64,000 nt of DNA, taken from positions 1-64,000 of the forward strand of contig NZ_MSIF01000023.1 in the NCBI RefSeq assembly GCF_001921215.1, written 5' to 3'. The notes below the pieces were generated by a model. It ran no database searches, was not told the DNA's origin, and saw only the letters and a program-made list of their open reading frames with translations. Of this stretch, positions 17,117 through 24,975 are shown in pieces; positions within the stretch are counted from its first letter, which is position 1, and the number at the start of each line of letters is the position of its first letter. This DNA is from Actinophytocola xinjiangensis (lineage in GTDB: Bacteria; Actinomycetota; Actinomycetes; Mycobacteriales; Pseudonocardiaceae). The translations under genes were made by a program, and so were the position numbers.

Positions 17117-17182
17117 GCGGTGAGCCTAGCGGCGGCCCGGCGGGTCGGGTGGCGGAACGTTCCTGTGTCCACAAAGGATTCA

Positions 17183-17617
17183 TCAGGCCCGGCGGGCCTT
17201 CCTGGCCAGCGGGGTGGCCCCGACCGGCGCGAACCCCACCAGCGCCGACCGCAGGTCCGTCACCGTGCCCAGCGGCTCGAACTGGCCGGTGATCCGCAGT
17301 ACCCGGCGGACCGCCCGGTCCGGCGCCACCGCCCGCAGCGTCCCGCCCCGCCCGGCAAGCTCCGAGCGCGCCTCGGCGAGCGCGGAAACCCCCGTGCAAG
17401 CCAGGAAGTCGACCCCGGTCAGGTCACACACCAGCAGCGCGGGCGCCGGATGGGCGATGGCTCTGGCGAGCCCGCCGGCCAGCTGGGACCGGGTGGCGAG
17501 GTCGACGTCACCGATCACCTTGACGACCACGATGCCCTCGGCCAGCCCGCAGGTGCGCAGCACCAGTGCCGGTAACCGGGCGTGATGGGACGGAAACGGA
17601 AACGGAAAAGCAGTCAT
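17183..17617 (-). CDS. STAS-domain protein, anti-sigma-factor antagonist-like
   Basis: A 144-residue protein with a STAS core at about residues 25-125: IVVVKVIGDVDLATRSQLAG and LLVCDLTGVDFLACTGVSAL. At the usual phosphorylation position the motif reads DFLACTGV, with Thr where Ser is typical. ATG 17617 follows GGAGGTCGGC, which decides it over an upstream ATG. The second such gene in 4 kb; the two share layout but differ much in sequence. Confidence 0.87.
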   Translation of the reverse strand: MTAFPFPFPSHHARLPALVLRTCGLAEGIVVVKVIGDVDLATRSQLAGGLARAIAHPAPALLVCDLTGVDFLACTGVSALAEARSELAGRGGTLRAVAPDRAVRRVLRITGQFEPLGTVTDLRSALVGFAPVGATPLARKARRA

Positions 17618-17753
17618 GCCGACCTCCGGCGAACGTCGCGAGGACACGGCTGACTGCGTAACCGTGAGAATGACACCACCCTAGCCTCTCGTCGCGGCGC
17701 CCGGTAGGCCGTGGGTTTGCCCAGGTGCCCCGCGCGAAGCAGACTGCGGTGTG

Positions 17754-18476
17754 ATGGCAGAAGACATCCTGACGATGGCCCGCGAACTCGCCGAGGTCAC
17801 CCGCCTGGTCGAGGCCGACGACTTCGGCGCGACGCTCGACCGGTTCGTGACGCGCATCGTGCGCACCATCCCCGGCTGCTCCGGCGCGACGATCACCGTG
17901 CGCTCCAAGGGCGCGGTGGAGACCGTCGCCGAGCACGCCGCGCCCACCCTCGACCCGCTCGACCCGGGGCCGATGGTCGAGGCGCTCACCTTCGTCGAGC
18001 CCCGCCGGCTCGAGGACGCCCACAACGACCAGCGCTGGCCGGCGTTCTCCGCGCGACTGCTGAACTCCGGGTTCGGCGGCTGCCTCGCGCTGCCGTTGTC
18101 CACCGGCGGGGACGACAACGCCGTTCTGACCCTGTTCTCCCCCGAGTCGAACCAGTTCGGTGAACTCGGGTTCGACGTCGTCATGCTGCTCACGCTGCAC
18201 GCCGGCGTGGTGTTCGACAACGCGTCGCTGTACAACGACAGCAGCCAGGTGGTCACCCAATTGCGGACCGCGCTGCGCACCAGGGCACTGGTCGGCCGGG
18301 CGCAGGGCATGCTGATGCGCCACTTCGGCTACGGGTCCGACCACGCGTTCGACGCGCTGCGCGGCACGTCCCAGAACGCCAACATCAAGCTGCGCGACCT
18401 GGCCCAACAGCTGGTGGACGCCCACGAGGCCGGCACTTTCGACGCGGTGCTGGAGCGGTTCTCGCTGACCGGTTGA
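17754..18476 (+). CDS. GAF and ANTAR domain protein (putative RNA-binding antiterminator)
   Basis: A 240-residue regulator. Residues about 12-160 are a GAF sensor domain (GCSGATITVRS, FGGCLALPLST, LLTLHAGVVFDNASLY); residues about 170-225 are an ANTAR domain (ALRTRALVGRAQGMLM, then DALRGTSQNANIKLRDLAQQ). ANTAR proteins bind twin-hairpin RNAs and prevent termination. The target is unknown; no obvious twin hairpin is seen beside the gene. GTG at 17751 is an alternative start. Divergent from the STAS gene, so a stress-signal link is plausible. Confidence 0.9.
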   Translation: MAEDILTMARELAEVTRLVEADDFGATLDRFVTRIVRTIPGCSGATITVRSKGAVETVAEHAAPTLDPLDPGPMVEALTFVEPRRLEDAHNDQRWPAFSARLLNSGFGGCLALPLSTGGDDNAVLTLFSPESNQFGELGFDVVMLLTLHAGVVFDNASLYNDSSQVVTQLRTALRTRALVGRAQGMLMRHFGYGSDHAFDALRGTSQNANIKLRDLAQQLVDAHEAGTFDAVLERFSLTG

Positions 18477-18594
18477 CCGTGGACGGTCCACTACCTCATC
18501 GGAGCCGTTGGCGCACGTCCGCTGTACCGAGACTTGAGGGATGCGCGAGAACGCCGCCCTAGCGTCGGAGGTCGACCAGCCAACGGAGGCCGAC

Positions 18595-19524
18595 ATGGCA
18601 ACGTCGTTCCGGCACGTGCTGTTCCTCAGCCGTCCCGACACCGACCACCTGTACCTGACGCTCGCGGTCGCGGAGGAACTCGGCCGCCGGGGCCACACGG
18701 TGACGTTCGCGACCAGTGACCCGTTCGCCGACGAGGACGCCGAGGGCGGCGTGGTGCTGTTGCGCTACGGCAGCGACCCGCGCACCCTGCGGGACCGCCC
18801 GGTGTTCCGCGCCCAGGGCCCGGTCGACCTGGTCGTGTGCGACCCCGACAGCCAGGACGCCGCGCGCGGCTGGGGCGCCCCGGTCGTGCTCGCCCACACC
18901 AACCTGGCCTGGCCCGACCAGCGCACCCCCGGCCAGGACGACTACGTCTACGTCAACCCCACCGGCCGGGGCACCGTGTTCGGCGAGTGGTCCCCGGCCG
19001 ACTCCCGCCCGGTCCTCGCGGTCGCGCACGACGCGTTCCCCCTGGCGGCGCTGGCGGACTTCGCCCACGACTGGCAGGTCGTCCTGTGCGACCGCGACAC
19101 CGACACCGACACCGACCGCGACACCGACACCGACAGCGACACCGCCGGTCTGCCACCCCACGTCACGGCCGCCGGCCCCGGCCTGGCCCCGGTCGCGGCC
19201 GCCGACGTCCTGCTCACCGACGGCCGCCTCGCCGGCATCACCGCCGGCCTGCGCCACGCCACCCCGATGGTCCTGGTGCCCGGCACCCCGGCCCAGCGCC
19301 GCGACGCCGCCAGGGTCGTCGCCCTGGGCGTGGGCGTGCTGCTGGACCGGACCGGCCTGACCCCGCAGTCGGTGCGCCGCACGGTGTCCCACCTCGCCGT
19401 CGACGAACCCACCCACGCCGAGGCGCGGGCCGTGCGCGCCCTGGTCACCGACGCCGGCTCCCCGGCCCGCGTGTCCGACCTGCTGGAGTCGGCGGCGGTC
19501 GACGTCGGTGCCAGGGCGGCCTAG
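18595..19524 (+). CDS. GT1-like glycosyltransferase homolog, shortened and motif-poor
   Basis: A 309-residue protein of the UGT/macrolide glycosyltransferase fold. The N-terminus (FLSRPDTDHLYLTLAVAEEL, GRRGHTVTFATS) and C-terminus (PMVLVPGTPAQRRDAARVVALGVG) align in order with the family. However, the nucleotide-sugar motif HGGxGT is replaced by TDGRLAGI, and the protein is about 90 residues shorter than usual. The linker between the two halves is a DT-dipeptide run from a 6-bp repeat. ATG 18595 follows GGAGG. Transferase activity is doubtful; a scaffold or decaying role is possible. Stop shares CTAG with the convergent ABC-F gene. Confidence 0.7.
   Translation: MATSFRHVLFLSRPDTDHLYLTLAVAEELGRRGHTVTFATSDPFADEDAEGGVVLLRYGSDPRTLRDRPVFRAQGPVDLVVCDPDSQDAARGWGAPVVLAHTNLAWPDQRTPGQDDYVYVNPTGRGTVFGEWSPADSRPVLAVAHDAFPLAALADFAHDWQVVLCDRDTDTDTDRDTDTDSDTAGLPPHVTAAGPGLAPVAAADVLLTDGRLAGITAGLRHATPMVLVPGTPAQRRDAARVVALGVGVLLDRTGLTPQSVRRTVSHLAVDEPTHAEARAVRALVTDAGSPARVSDLLESAAVDVGARAA
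19096..19143 (+). repeat. GACACC hexanucleotide repeat in the GT1-like gene
   Basis: Eight 6-bp units, six of them exact GACACC and two variants (GACCGC, GACAGC), encoding alternating Asp-Thr. In-frame unit number changes would only alter linker length. Confidence 0.9.
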
Positions 19525-21092
19525 TACCAGACGGGGCCGTCGGTCTCGTGGACCCGGCCGTCGCGGGTGAAGTGCAGGTAGCGGTCGAAGTCGGCGGCGA
19601 ACCAGCGGTCGTGGGTGATGGCCAGGACGGTGCCGGTGAACTCGCGCAGGCCCTCCTGGAGGGCTTCGGCGCTGGCGAGGTCGAGGTTGTCGGTCGGCTC
19701 GTCGAGCAGCAGCAGGGTGGCGCCGGTCAGCTCCAGCAGCAGGATCTGCAGGCGGGCCTGCTGCCCGCCCGAGAGCGTCTCGAACGGCTGGTTCCACGCC
19801 GGCGCCAGCTCGTAGCGCGCGAGTGCCGCCATGCCGTCCTCCTCGTCCAGTGAGCGAACCAGCTCCGCCGCGGTGGTGCCGTGCAGGTCCGGCCGGGTGT
19901 GGGTCTGCGCGAAGTGGCCGGGGCGGACCCGGGCGCCGGTGGTGACGCCGCCCTCGTGCGGGACCGGCTCACCCGCCAGCAGGGACAGGAAACGGGACTT
20001 GCCGGTGCCGTTCGCGCCCAGCACGGCGATCCGCTCGCCGAACCACACCTCGAGGCCGAACTCCCCGGTCAGGCCGGTGAGCGACAGGCCGTCACAGGTC
20101 AGCGCGCGTTTGCCGGTCCGGCCGCCGGACAGGCGCATCCGCACCCGCTGCGGTTTCGGCGGGCGGCGCGGCGGCCCGGCCCGCTCGAACCGGTCCAGGC
20201 GGGTGCGGGCGGCCCGGTAGGCGGAGGCGACCGAGTCGTTGCGGGCGGCGCCGCGGCGCAGGGTGTCGGTCAGCGCGCGCAGCCGCCGGTGGTCGTCGGT
20301 CCACTGGCGCCGGCGGGCGTCGATGCGCGCGACCCGCTCGGCCCGCGCCTGGGCGAAGGTGGCGAAACCGTCGCCGTGCACCCACACGTCGCGGTCCTCG
20401 ACCGACACCACCCTGGTCGTCGCGTTGGCCAGCAGGGCGCGGTCGTGCGACACCAGCAGCACGGTCTTCGCGCACGTCGCCAGCGCCGCCTCCAGCCACT
20501 CCTTGCCCGGCACGTCCAGGTAGTTGTCCGGCTCGTCGAGCAGCAGCACCTCGTCGGGCCCGCGCAGCAGTGCCGCCAGCACCAGCCGTTTCTGCTCGCC
20601 GCCGGACAGCGTCGACACCGTCCGGGCGGCCGCCTCGCCGTAGGGCAGGCCCATCGCCAGCGTGGTGCAGGTGTCCCACACGACCTCGATGTCGTAGCCG
20701 CCGGCGTCGACGTGCTCGGCCAGCGCGGTGGCGTAGGCCAGTTGGTCGCGTTCGTCGTGCTCGTTGACGGACAGGGCGCGTTCGGCCTTGGCCAGCGCCA
20801 GCGTCGACGCGCGCACCCTGGCCGGCGCGACCGACAGCAGCAGCTCGCCGACGGTCGTCGACGGCCCGGCCACGAACTGGCGCAGCACGCCGACCCCGCC
20901 GCTGACGCTGATCTCGCCCTCGGTCGGCGTCAGCTCGCCGGCGATCAGCCGCAGCAACGTCGTCTTGCCGGCGCCGTTGGGGCCGACCACGCCCGCGACC
21001 ACCCCGGCGCCGACGCGCAGGGACACGTCGTCGAGCAGCGGGCGGCCGTCGGGGAGCGTCTGGGTGAGGTGGGAGACCTCGACATGACCCAC
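19521..21092 (-). CDS. ABC-F family ATP-binding protein
   Basis: A 523-residue soluble protein with two ATPase domains and no membrane part. Walker A motifs GPNGAGKTT and GANGTGKSR, signatures LSGGEQKRLVLAAL and LSGGQQARLQILLL, Walker B motifs VLLLDEPDNYLD and LLLLDEPTDNLD, and the interdomain linker (about residues 235-320, rich in Arg) are intact. ABC-F proteins act on ribosomes; many of this class protect against antibiotics. GTG start, with AGGGAC upstream. Divergent TetR gene 61 bases away with an operator between, so drug-inducible expression is likely. Confidence 0.92.
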   Translation of the reverse strand: MGHVEVSHLTQTLPDGRPLLDDVSLRVGAGVVAGVVGPNGAGKTTLLRLIAGELTPTEGEISVSGGVGVLRQFVAGPSTTVGELLLSVAPARVRASTLALAKAERALSVNEHDERDQLAYATALAEHVDAGGYDIEVVWDTCTTLAMGLPYGEAAARTVSTLSGGEQKRLVLAALLRGPDEVLLLDEPDNYLDVPGKEWLEAALATCAKTVLLVSHDRALLANATTRVVSVEDRDVWVHGDGFATFAQARAERVARIDARRRQWTDDHRRLRALTDTLRRGAARNDSVASAYRAARTRLDRFERAGPPRRPPKPQRVRMRLSGGRTGKRALTCDGLSLTGLTGEFGLEVWFGERIAVLGANGTGKSRFLSLLAGEPVPHEGGVTTGARVRPGHFAQTHTRPDLHGTTAAELVRSLDEEDGMAALARYELAPAWNQPFETLSGGQQARLQILLLELTGATLLLLDEPTDNLDLASAEALQEGLREFTGTVLAITHDRWFAADFDRYLHFTRDGRVHETDGPVWY

Positions 21093-21122
21093 GAACGTTG
21101 GTCCCTTTCTCGAACGTTGGTC
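21092..21122. repeat. Direct repeat CGAACGTTGGTC upstream of the ABC-F gene
   Basis: CGAACGTTGGTC occurs at 21092-21103 and again at 21111-21122. The first overlaps the ABC-F start codon region, the second abuts the TetR operator. They may be extra protein-binding sites or a duplication of the leader. Confidence 0.7.
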
Positions 21123-21145
21123 TAGTAATCGAGCGTAATACTAGA
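21121..21145. promoter_or_regulatory. Candidate TetR operator between divergent genes
   Basis: TCTAGTA (21121-21127) and TACTAGA (21139-21145) are a perfect 7-bp inverted repeat with an 11-base centre. TAATAC (21136-21141) within it resembles a -10 box for the TetR gene starting at 21154, so binding would block it. Typical position for TetR self-repression and control of the ABC-F gene. Confidence 0.6.
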
Positions 21146-21153
21146 CTTGAGGA

Positions 21154-21843
21154 GTGAATGACGCACGGGTCGGTGGTCGCGGAGGTCGGAGCAGTGGGGT
21201 CGCGGGAGAGGTCTGGCTACGCACACCGCGTCCCCACCGCGCGGCTCCACCGCTGACCAGGGACCGGATCGTCACCGAGGCCGTGGCCCTGCTCGACGAG
21301 GACGGCGCGCTCGGCCTGACCATGCGCCGGCTCGCCGAGCGCCTCGGCGCCGGACCGACCACTCTCTACTGGCATGTGCGGACCAAGGACGACGTACTCG
21401 ACCTCGCCCTCGACACGATCTTCGGCGACGTCGGCCTGCCGGCGGCGTCCGGCGACTGGACGGCCGACGTGCGTGCGCTCATCGGCGACTGGTACGCGGT
21501 GATGCTGCGCCACCGCTGGGCACCGGGCCTGCTCGGCCGGCCGATGCTGGGCCCCAACGTGCTCGCCCGCACCGAGTTCCTCCAGGCCGCGCTCGCCCGG
21601 GGCGGCTTCGCCGGCACCGCGCTGGCGGTCGCCACCCACGGCCTGGCCAACTACGTCATCGGCTCCGCGCTGACCAGGGTCGGCGGCGGCACGCTCAACG
21701 CCGCCGACCAGCACGTCCGCGCACACGCCGAGGAGTATCCGACCCTGGCCGCCACCGGCCACCTCGCCGAGCAGGACTGGGACGCGCTGTTCGACGCCGG
21801 CCTGGACAGCTTCCTCGCCGGTCTGATCGCGAGCCGCCGATGA
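21154..21843 (+). CDS. TetR-family transcriptional regulator (TetR_C class)
   Basis: A 229-residue regulator. After a 30-residue Gly/Arg-rich lead, the helix-turn-helix spans about residues 33-78 (RIVTEAVALLDEDGALGLTM, RRLAERLGAGPTTLYWHV), and the C-terminal ligand domain is of the TetR/tetracycline-repressor C class. GTG 21154 has GAGGAG directly against it, too close for normal use; with the -10-like TAATAC just upstream, a near-leaderless message is possible. The stop overlaps the next ATG (ATGA). Confidence 0.88.
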   Translation: MNDARVGGRGGRSSGVAGEVWLRTPRPHRAAPPLTRDRIVTEAVALLDEDGALGLTMRRLAERLGAGPTTLYWHVRTKDDVLDLALDTIFGDVGLPAASGDWTADVRALIGDWYAVMLRHRWAPGLLGRPMLGPNVLARTEFLQAALARGGFAGTALAVATHGLANYVIGSALTRVGGGTLNAADQHVRAHAEEYPTLAATGHLAEQDWDALFDAGLDSFLAGLIASRR

Positions 21844-22925
21844 ACCGCCTGCTGACCTGGACGACCTACGTCCCCGCGCTGGCGATCGTCGCGCTCGCCC
21901 TGACCTGGGGCCGCACGCTCACCATCATCCCGATCATCGTCGTGACCCTGCTGCTGGCGGGGGCGGTGCTGGCGGCGGTGCACCATGCGGAGGTCGTCGC
22001 GCACCGGGTGGGGGAGCCGTTCGGTTCGCTGGTGCTGGCGGTCGCGGTGACCGTGATCGAGGTCGGTCTGATCGTCACGCTGATGGTCTCCGGCGGCCCG
22101 GAGACCGCGTCACTGGCACGGGACACTGTCTTCGCCGCCGTCATGATCACCACCACCGGCATCGTCGGCCTGTCGCTGCTGGTCGGCTCGCTGCGCTTCG
22201 GCACGACCCTGTTCAACGCCGAGGGCTCGGGCGCGGCCCTGGCCACCGTGGCCATGCTGGCCACGATGAGCCTGGTGCTGCCCTCCTTCACCAGCAGCCA
22301 GCCCGGCCCGGAGTTCTCCCCGGCCCAGTTGACCTTCGCCGCGCTGATGTCGCTGGTGCTCTACATCGCCTACGTGCTCACCCAGACCATCCGCCACCGC
22401 GACTTCTTCCTGCCCGTCGCCCAGGAGGGCGAGCGGATCGACGAGGAGGCGCACGCCGACCCACCGAGCAACCGGGACGCCCTGTACAGCGCGGGGCTGC
22501 TGATGGTGGCGCTGGTGGCCGTGGTCGGGCTGGCGAAGGTCGAGTCGCCGACCATCGAGGACACGGTGTCGGCGGTCGGCTTCCCGCACTCGTTCGTCGG
22601 CGTGGTGATCGCCTTGCTGGTGCTGCTGCCCGAGACACTGGCCGCCGTGCGCGCGGCCCGCCTGGGTCGCATCCAGACCAGCCTGAACCTGGCCTACGGC
22701 TCGGCCATCGCCAGCATCGGCCTGACCATCCCGACGATCGCGACGCTGTCGATCTGGCTGGACGGCCCGCTGGTACTGGGCCTCGGTCCGACCCAGCTCG
22801 TGCTGCTGGCACTGACCGTCGTGGTCAGCGTGCTGACCATCGTGCCCGGCCGGGCGACCCGACTACAGGGCAGCGTGCACCTGGTGCTGCTGGCCGCGTT
22901 CCTGTTCCTGGCCGTCAATCCCTGA
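21840..22925 (+). CDS. chaA: Calcium/proton antiporter, ChaA-like
   Basis: A 361-residue integral membrane protein with about eleven hydrophobic helices in two halves around an acidic cytoplasmic loop (about residues 198-218, EGERIDEEAHADP). The repeated CaCA signatures are visible: VAVTVIEVGLIVT in the first half and LLVLLPETLAAV in the second, each with the key Glu. It should exchange Ca2+ (or Na+/K+) for protons at the membrane. Four-base overlap with the TetR gene puts it in the same operon. Confidence 0.88.
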   Translation: MNRLLTWTTYVPALAIVALALTWGRTLTIIPIIVVTLLLAGAVLAAVHHAEVVAHRVGEPFGSLVLAVAVTVIEVGLIVTLMVSGGPETASLARDTVFAAVMITTTGIVGLSLLVGSLRFGTTLFNAEGSGAALATVAMLATMSLVLPSFTSSQPGPEFSPAQLTFAALMSLVLYIAYVLTQTIRHRDFFLPVAQEGERIDEEAHADPPSNRDALYSAGLLMVALVAVVGLAKVESPTIEDTVSAVGFPHSFVGVVIALLVLLPETLAAVRAARLGRIQTSLNLAYGSAIASIGLTIPTIATLSIWLDGPLVLGLGPTQLVLLALTVVVSVLTIVPGRATRLQGSVHLVLLAAFLFLAVNP

Positions 22926-22938
22926 TCGGTAGGTCCCC

Positions 22939-23223
22939 ATGATCATCGTCGCCGGACACCTCGCGGTCGACCCCGCCGGACGCGACGCCTACGTCGCCGG
23001 CTGCCGCCCGGTCGTCGAGGCCGCCAGGGCCGCCCCCGGCTGCCTGGACTTCACGATCACCGCCGATGCGGTCGACCCCGGCCGGGTCAACGTCTACGAA
23101 CGCTGGGAGTCCGGCGAGACCGTCGAGGCGTTCCGGGGCGCCGGCCCGCCGGCAACCCAGCAGGCCGAGATCCTCGACGCCGACGTCGCCCGCTACGTGA
23201 TCTCCTCGGTCGAGGCGCCGTGA
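22939..23223 (+). CDS. Antibiotic biosynthesis monooxygenase (ABM) domain protein
   Basis: A 94-residue ferredoxin-like fold protein: GHLAVDPAGRDAYVAG, AARAAPGCLDFTITAD and NVYERWESGETVEAF match the ABM / quinol monooxygenase family. Such small dimers oxidise quinols or degrade reactive aromatics, but many have no known substrate. GGTAGGT precedes the ATG. Its TGA overlaps the GTG of the next gene. Confidence 0.85.
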   Translation: MIIVAGHLAVDPAGRDAYVAGCRPVVEAARAAPGCLDFTITADAVDPGRVNVYERWESGETVEAFRGAGPPATQQAEILDADVARYVISSVEAP

Positions 23224-23750
23224 CCGTCTACGTCGCCCTGTTGCGCGGGATCAACCTGGGCAGCCGGCGGCGGGTGGCCATGGCCGACCTGCGCGCCTGG
23301 CTCGACGACCTCGGCTACACCGACGTCCGCACCCACCTCCAGTCCGGCAACGCCGTGTTCGGCACCGGCCGGTCGGCGGCGACCGTGCGGCGTGAACTCG
23401 AGACGAGGCTGGCCGAGGGCGCCGGTTTCGCCGTGGACTGCGTGCTGCGCACGGCCGGTGAGCTGGCCGAGGTCGCCGCCCGGGACCCGTTCGGCGCGGT
23501 CGCCACCGACCCGTCGCGCTACCTGGTGTCGTTCCTGCACGGCCCGGCGACCGCGCCGGAGTTCGCGGCCGACGCGTACGCGCCGGAGCTGTTCGCGGTG
23601 GGGGAGCGGGAGGTCTACTTCTGGGTGCCCGACGGTATCCGTCACTCGCGGTTGCTCACCGCGTTCCCCCAACAGAAGGGTGACGTGGCCACGGTGCGCA
23701 ACTGGAACACGGTCACCAAGCTCGTCTCAATGTCGCGTCCACCGGCCTGA
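23220..23750 (+). CDS. DUF1697 family protein
   Basis: A 176-residue cytoplasmic protein. The N-terminus YVALLRGINLG and following THLQSGNAVF, and the C-terminal NWNTVTKL, are diagnostic of DUF1697. Biochemical role unknown. GTGA overlap with the ABM gene indicates translational coupling. Confidence 0.88.
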   Translation: MTVYVALLRGINLGSRRRVAMADLRAWLDDLGYTDVRTHLQSGNAVFGTGRSAATVRRELETRLAEGAGFAVDCVLRTAGELAEVAARDPFGAVATDPSRYLVSFLHGPATAPEFAADAYAPELFAVGEREVYFWVPDGIRHSRLLTAFPQQKGDVATVRNWNTVTKLVSMSRPPA

Positions 23751-23833
23751 CCAGCACGTTGAGTGATCAACTGGCGCGTCGGGTGGCGACCGGACACGGA
23801 AGTGGACGACGGTCACCTCTACCATTTGGCCAC

Positions 23834-24655
23834 ATGTCCGGTCTCAGCCTGATGACCTTCAACATCGGCAGCCCCTCCGAGGAGCGCGCCCACCGCCAGC
23901 TGGCCTGGCTCGCCACACGGCACGAGGACGTGTTCGTGCTGACCGAGACCCGGCAGTCCGACGGTTGCCGACACCTGGCCGACGCGTTCCGGATGGCCGG
24001 CTGGGAGGTCGTCTACCCCAAGCCCGGCCCGTCCGAGTACGGCGTGATGCTCGTCAGCAGGCTGCCGATCCTGCTGGACCCGATGGCCGAGAACCTCTCG
24101 TTCCTGCCGGAGCGGGTGACCAGCGTGCTGATCTCCACCGCGCTCGGGCTGGTCCGGGTGGTCGGCGTGTACGCGCCGACCCGCGACGCCACCGCCGAGC
24201 GCACCGAGCGCAAACGCCGCTGGCTCTCGGAGTTCTCGGTGGCGCTGGGCGCGAGCGGGCTGGCCGAGTCCGGCACGGAGACCGTGGTGCTCGGCGACCT
24301 GAACATCATCGAGCCCGACCATGAGCCCAGCTACACGACCTTCCGCTGGTTCGAGTACGACTTCTACCGTGGCCTGACCGACCGCCACGGCCTGGTCGAC
24401 GCGTTCCGCCACACCGAGCCGGACCGGATCGAGCACAGCTGGATCGGCCGCACGGGCGACGGCTACCGCTACGACCACGTGCACTGCGGCAAGAAGCTGG
24501 CCGCCGAGATCGAGGAGTGCGAGTACGTGCACGAGCCGCGCACCACGCGGCTGTCGGACCACTCGGCGCTGTCGATCACGTTCAGCCCGCTGCCGACCTC
24601 CGAGCTGAACACGATGGACCCGTTCGAGGCGGCCAGCCCGCCGACGCTGTTCTGA
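23834..24655 (+). CDS. Endonuclease/exonuclease/phosphatase family protein
   Basis: A 273-residue metal-dependent hydrolase fold. Conserved elements in order: LMTFNIG (start strand), VLTETRQSDG (metal-binding Glu), VVLGDLNI (GDLN), and the C-terminal RLSDHSAL (SDH). These give the active site of the exonuclease III/DNase I/phosphodiesterase superfamily; the substrate may be DNA, RNA or a phosphoester. ATG 23834 begins MSGLSLMTFN close to the fold start; longer starts would add low-complexity sequence. No signal peptide. Confidence 0.85.
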   Translation: MSGLSLMTFNIGSPSEERAHRQLAWLATRHEDVFVLTETRQSDGCRHLADAFRMAGWEVVYPKPGPSEYGVMLVSRLPILLDPMAENLSFLPERVTSVLISTALGLVRVVGVYAPTRDATAERTERKRRWLSEFSVALGASGLAESGTETVVLGDLNIIEPDHEPSYTTFRWFEYDFYRGLTDRHGLVDAFRHTEPDRIEHSWIGRTGDGYRYDHVHCGKKLAAEIEECEYVHEPRTTRLSDHSALSITFSPLPTSELNTMDPFEAASPPTLF

Positions 24656-24666
24656 GCCGGCGGTAA

Positions 24667-24682
24667 ATACCGTGCTGGGGTA
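24667..24682. promoter_or_regulatory. Candidate copper-repressor (CsoR-type) operator
   Basis: ATACC (24667-24671) and GGGGTA (24677-24682) form an imperfect palindrome like the TACC/GGTA boxes bound by CsoR repressors. It overlaps TAGAGT (24681-24686), a possible -10 box, 40 bases upstream of a copper-chaperone gene. Function fits the position; no csoR gene is in the window. Confidence 0.4.
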
Positions 24683-24723
24683 GAGTACGACCGTCTGATC
24701 TGCTCTGAACACGGGAGTTCGTG

Positions 24724-24930
24724 GTGACCACCTCCACCTACACGGTGACCGGAATGACCTGCCAGCACTGCGTCGGCGCCGTGCGCGAGGAACTGGGCCG
24801 GCTGCCCGGCGTCAGCGACGTCACCGTCGACCTCGACTCCGGCCAGGTCACCGTCACCAGCACCGACCCGCTCTCGACCGACGACGTGCGCGCCATGGTC
24901 GACGAGGCGGGCTACGCCCTGGCCAGCTGA
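24724..24930 (+). CDS. copZ: Heavy-metal-binding HMA-domain chaperone (CopZ-like)
   Basis: A 68-residue single HMA domain: YTVTGMTCQHCVGAVREEL with the GMTCxxC copper site, then VTVDLDSGQVTV and the C-terminal MVDEAGY. It should carry Cu(I) to a P-type ATPase, but none is encoded in this window. GTG 24724 is preferred to GTG 24721 from the spacing to GGGAG (24713-24717). Downstream hairpin at 24937-24969 ends the unit. Confidence 0.88.
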   Translation: MTTSTYTVTGMTCQHCVGAVREELGRLPGVSDVTVDLDSGQVTVTSTDPLSTDDVRAMVDEAGYALAS

Positions 24931-24936
24931 CCCGTA

Positions 24937-24969
24937 CCGCCGGCCGCCCCCGGTGGGGCCGGCCGGCGG
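24937..24969. terminator. Bidirectional terminator hairpin
   Basis: The arms 24937-24950 (CCGCCGGCCGCCCC) and 24956-24969 pair at all but one position, leaving a loop of about 4-6 bases. It lies between the convergent copZ and DUF1996 genes. Confidence 0.7.
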
Positions 24970-24975
24970 GGTCGG

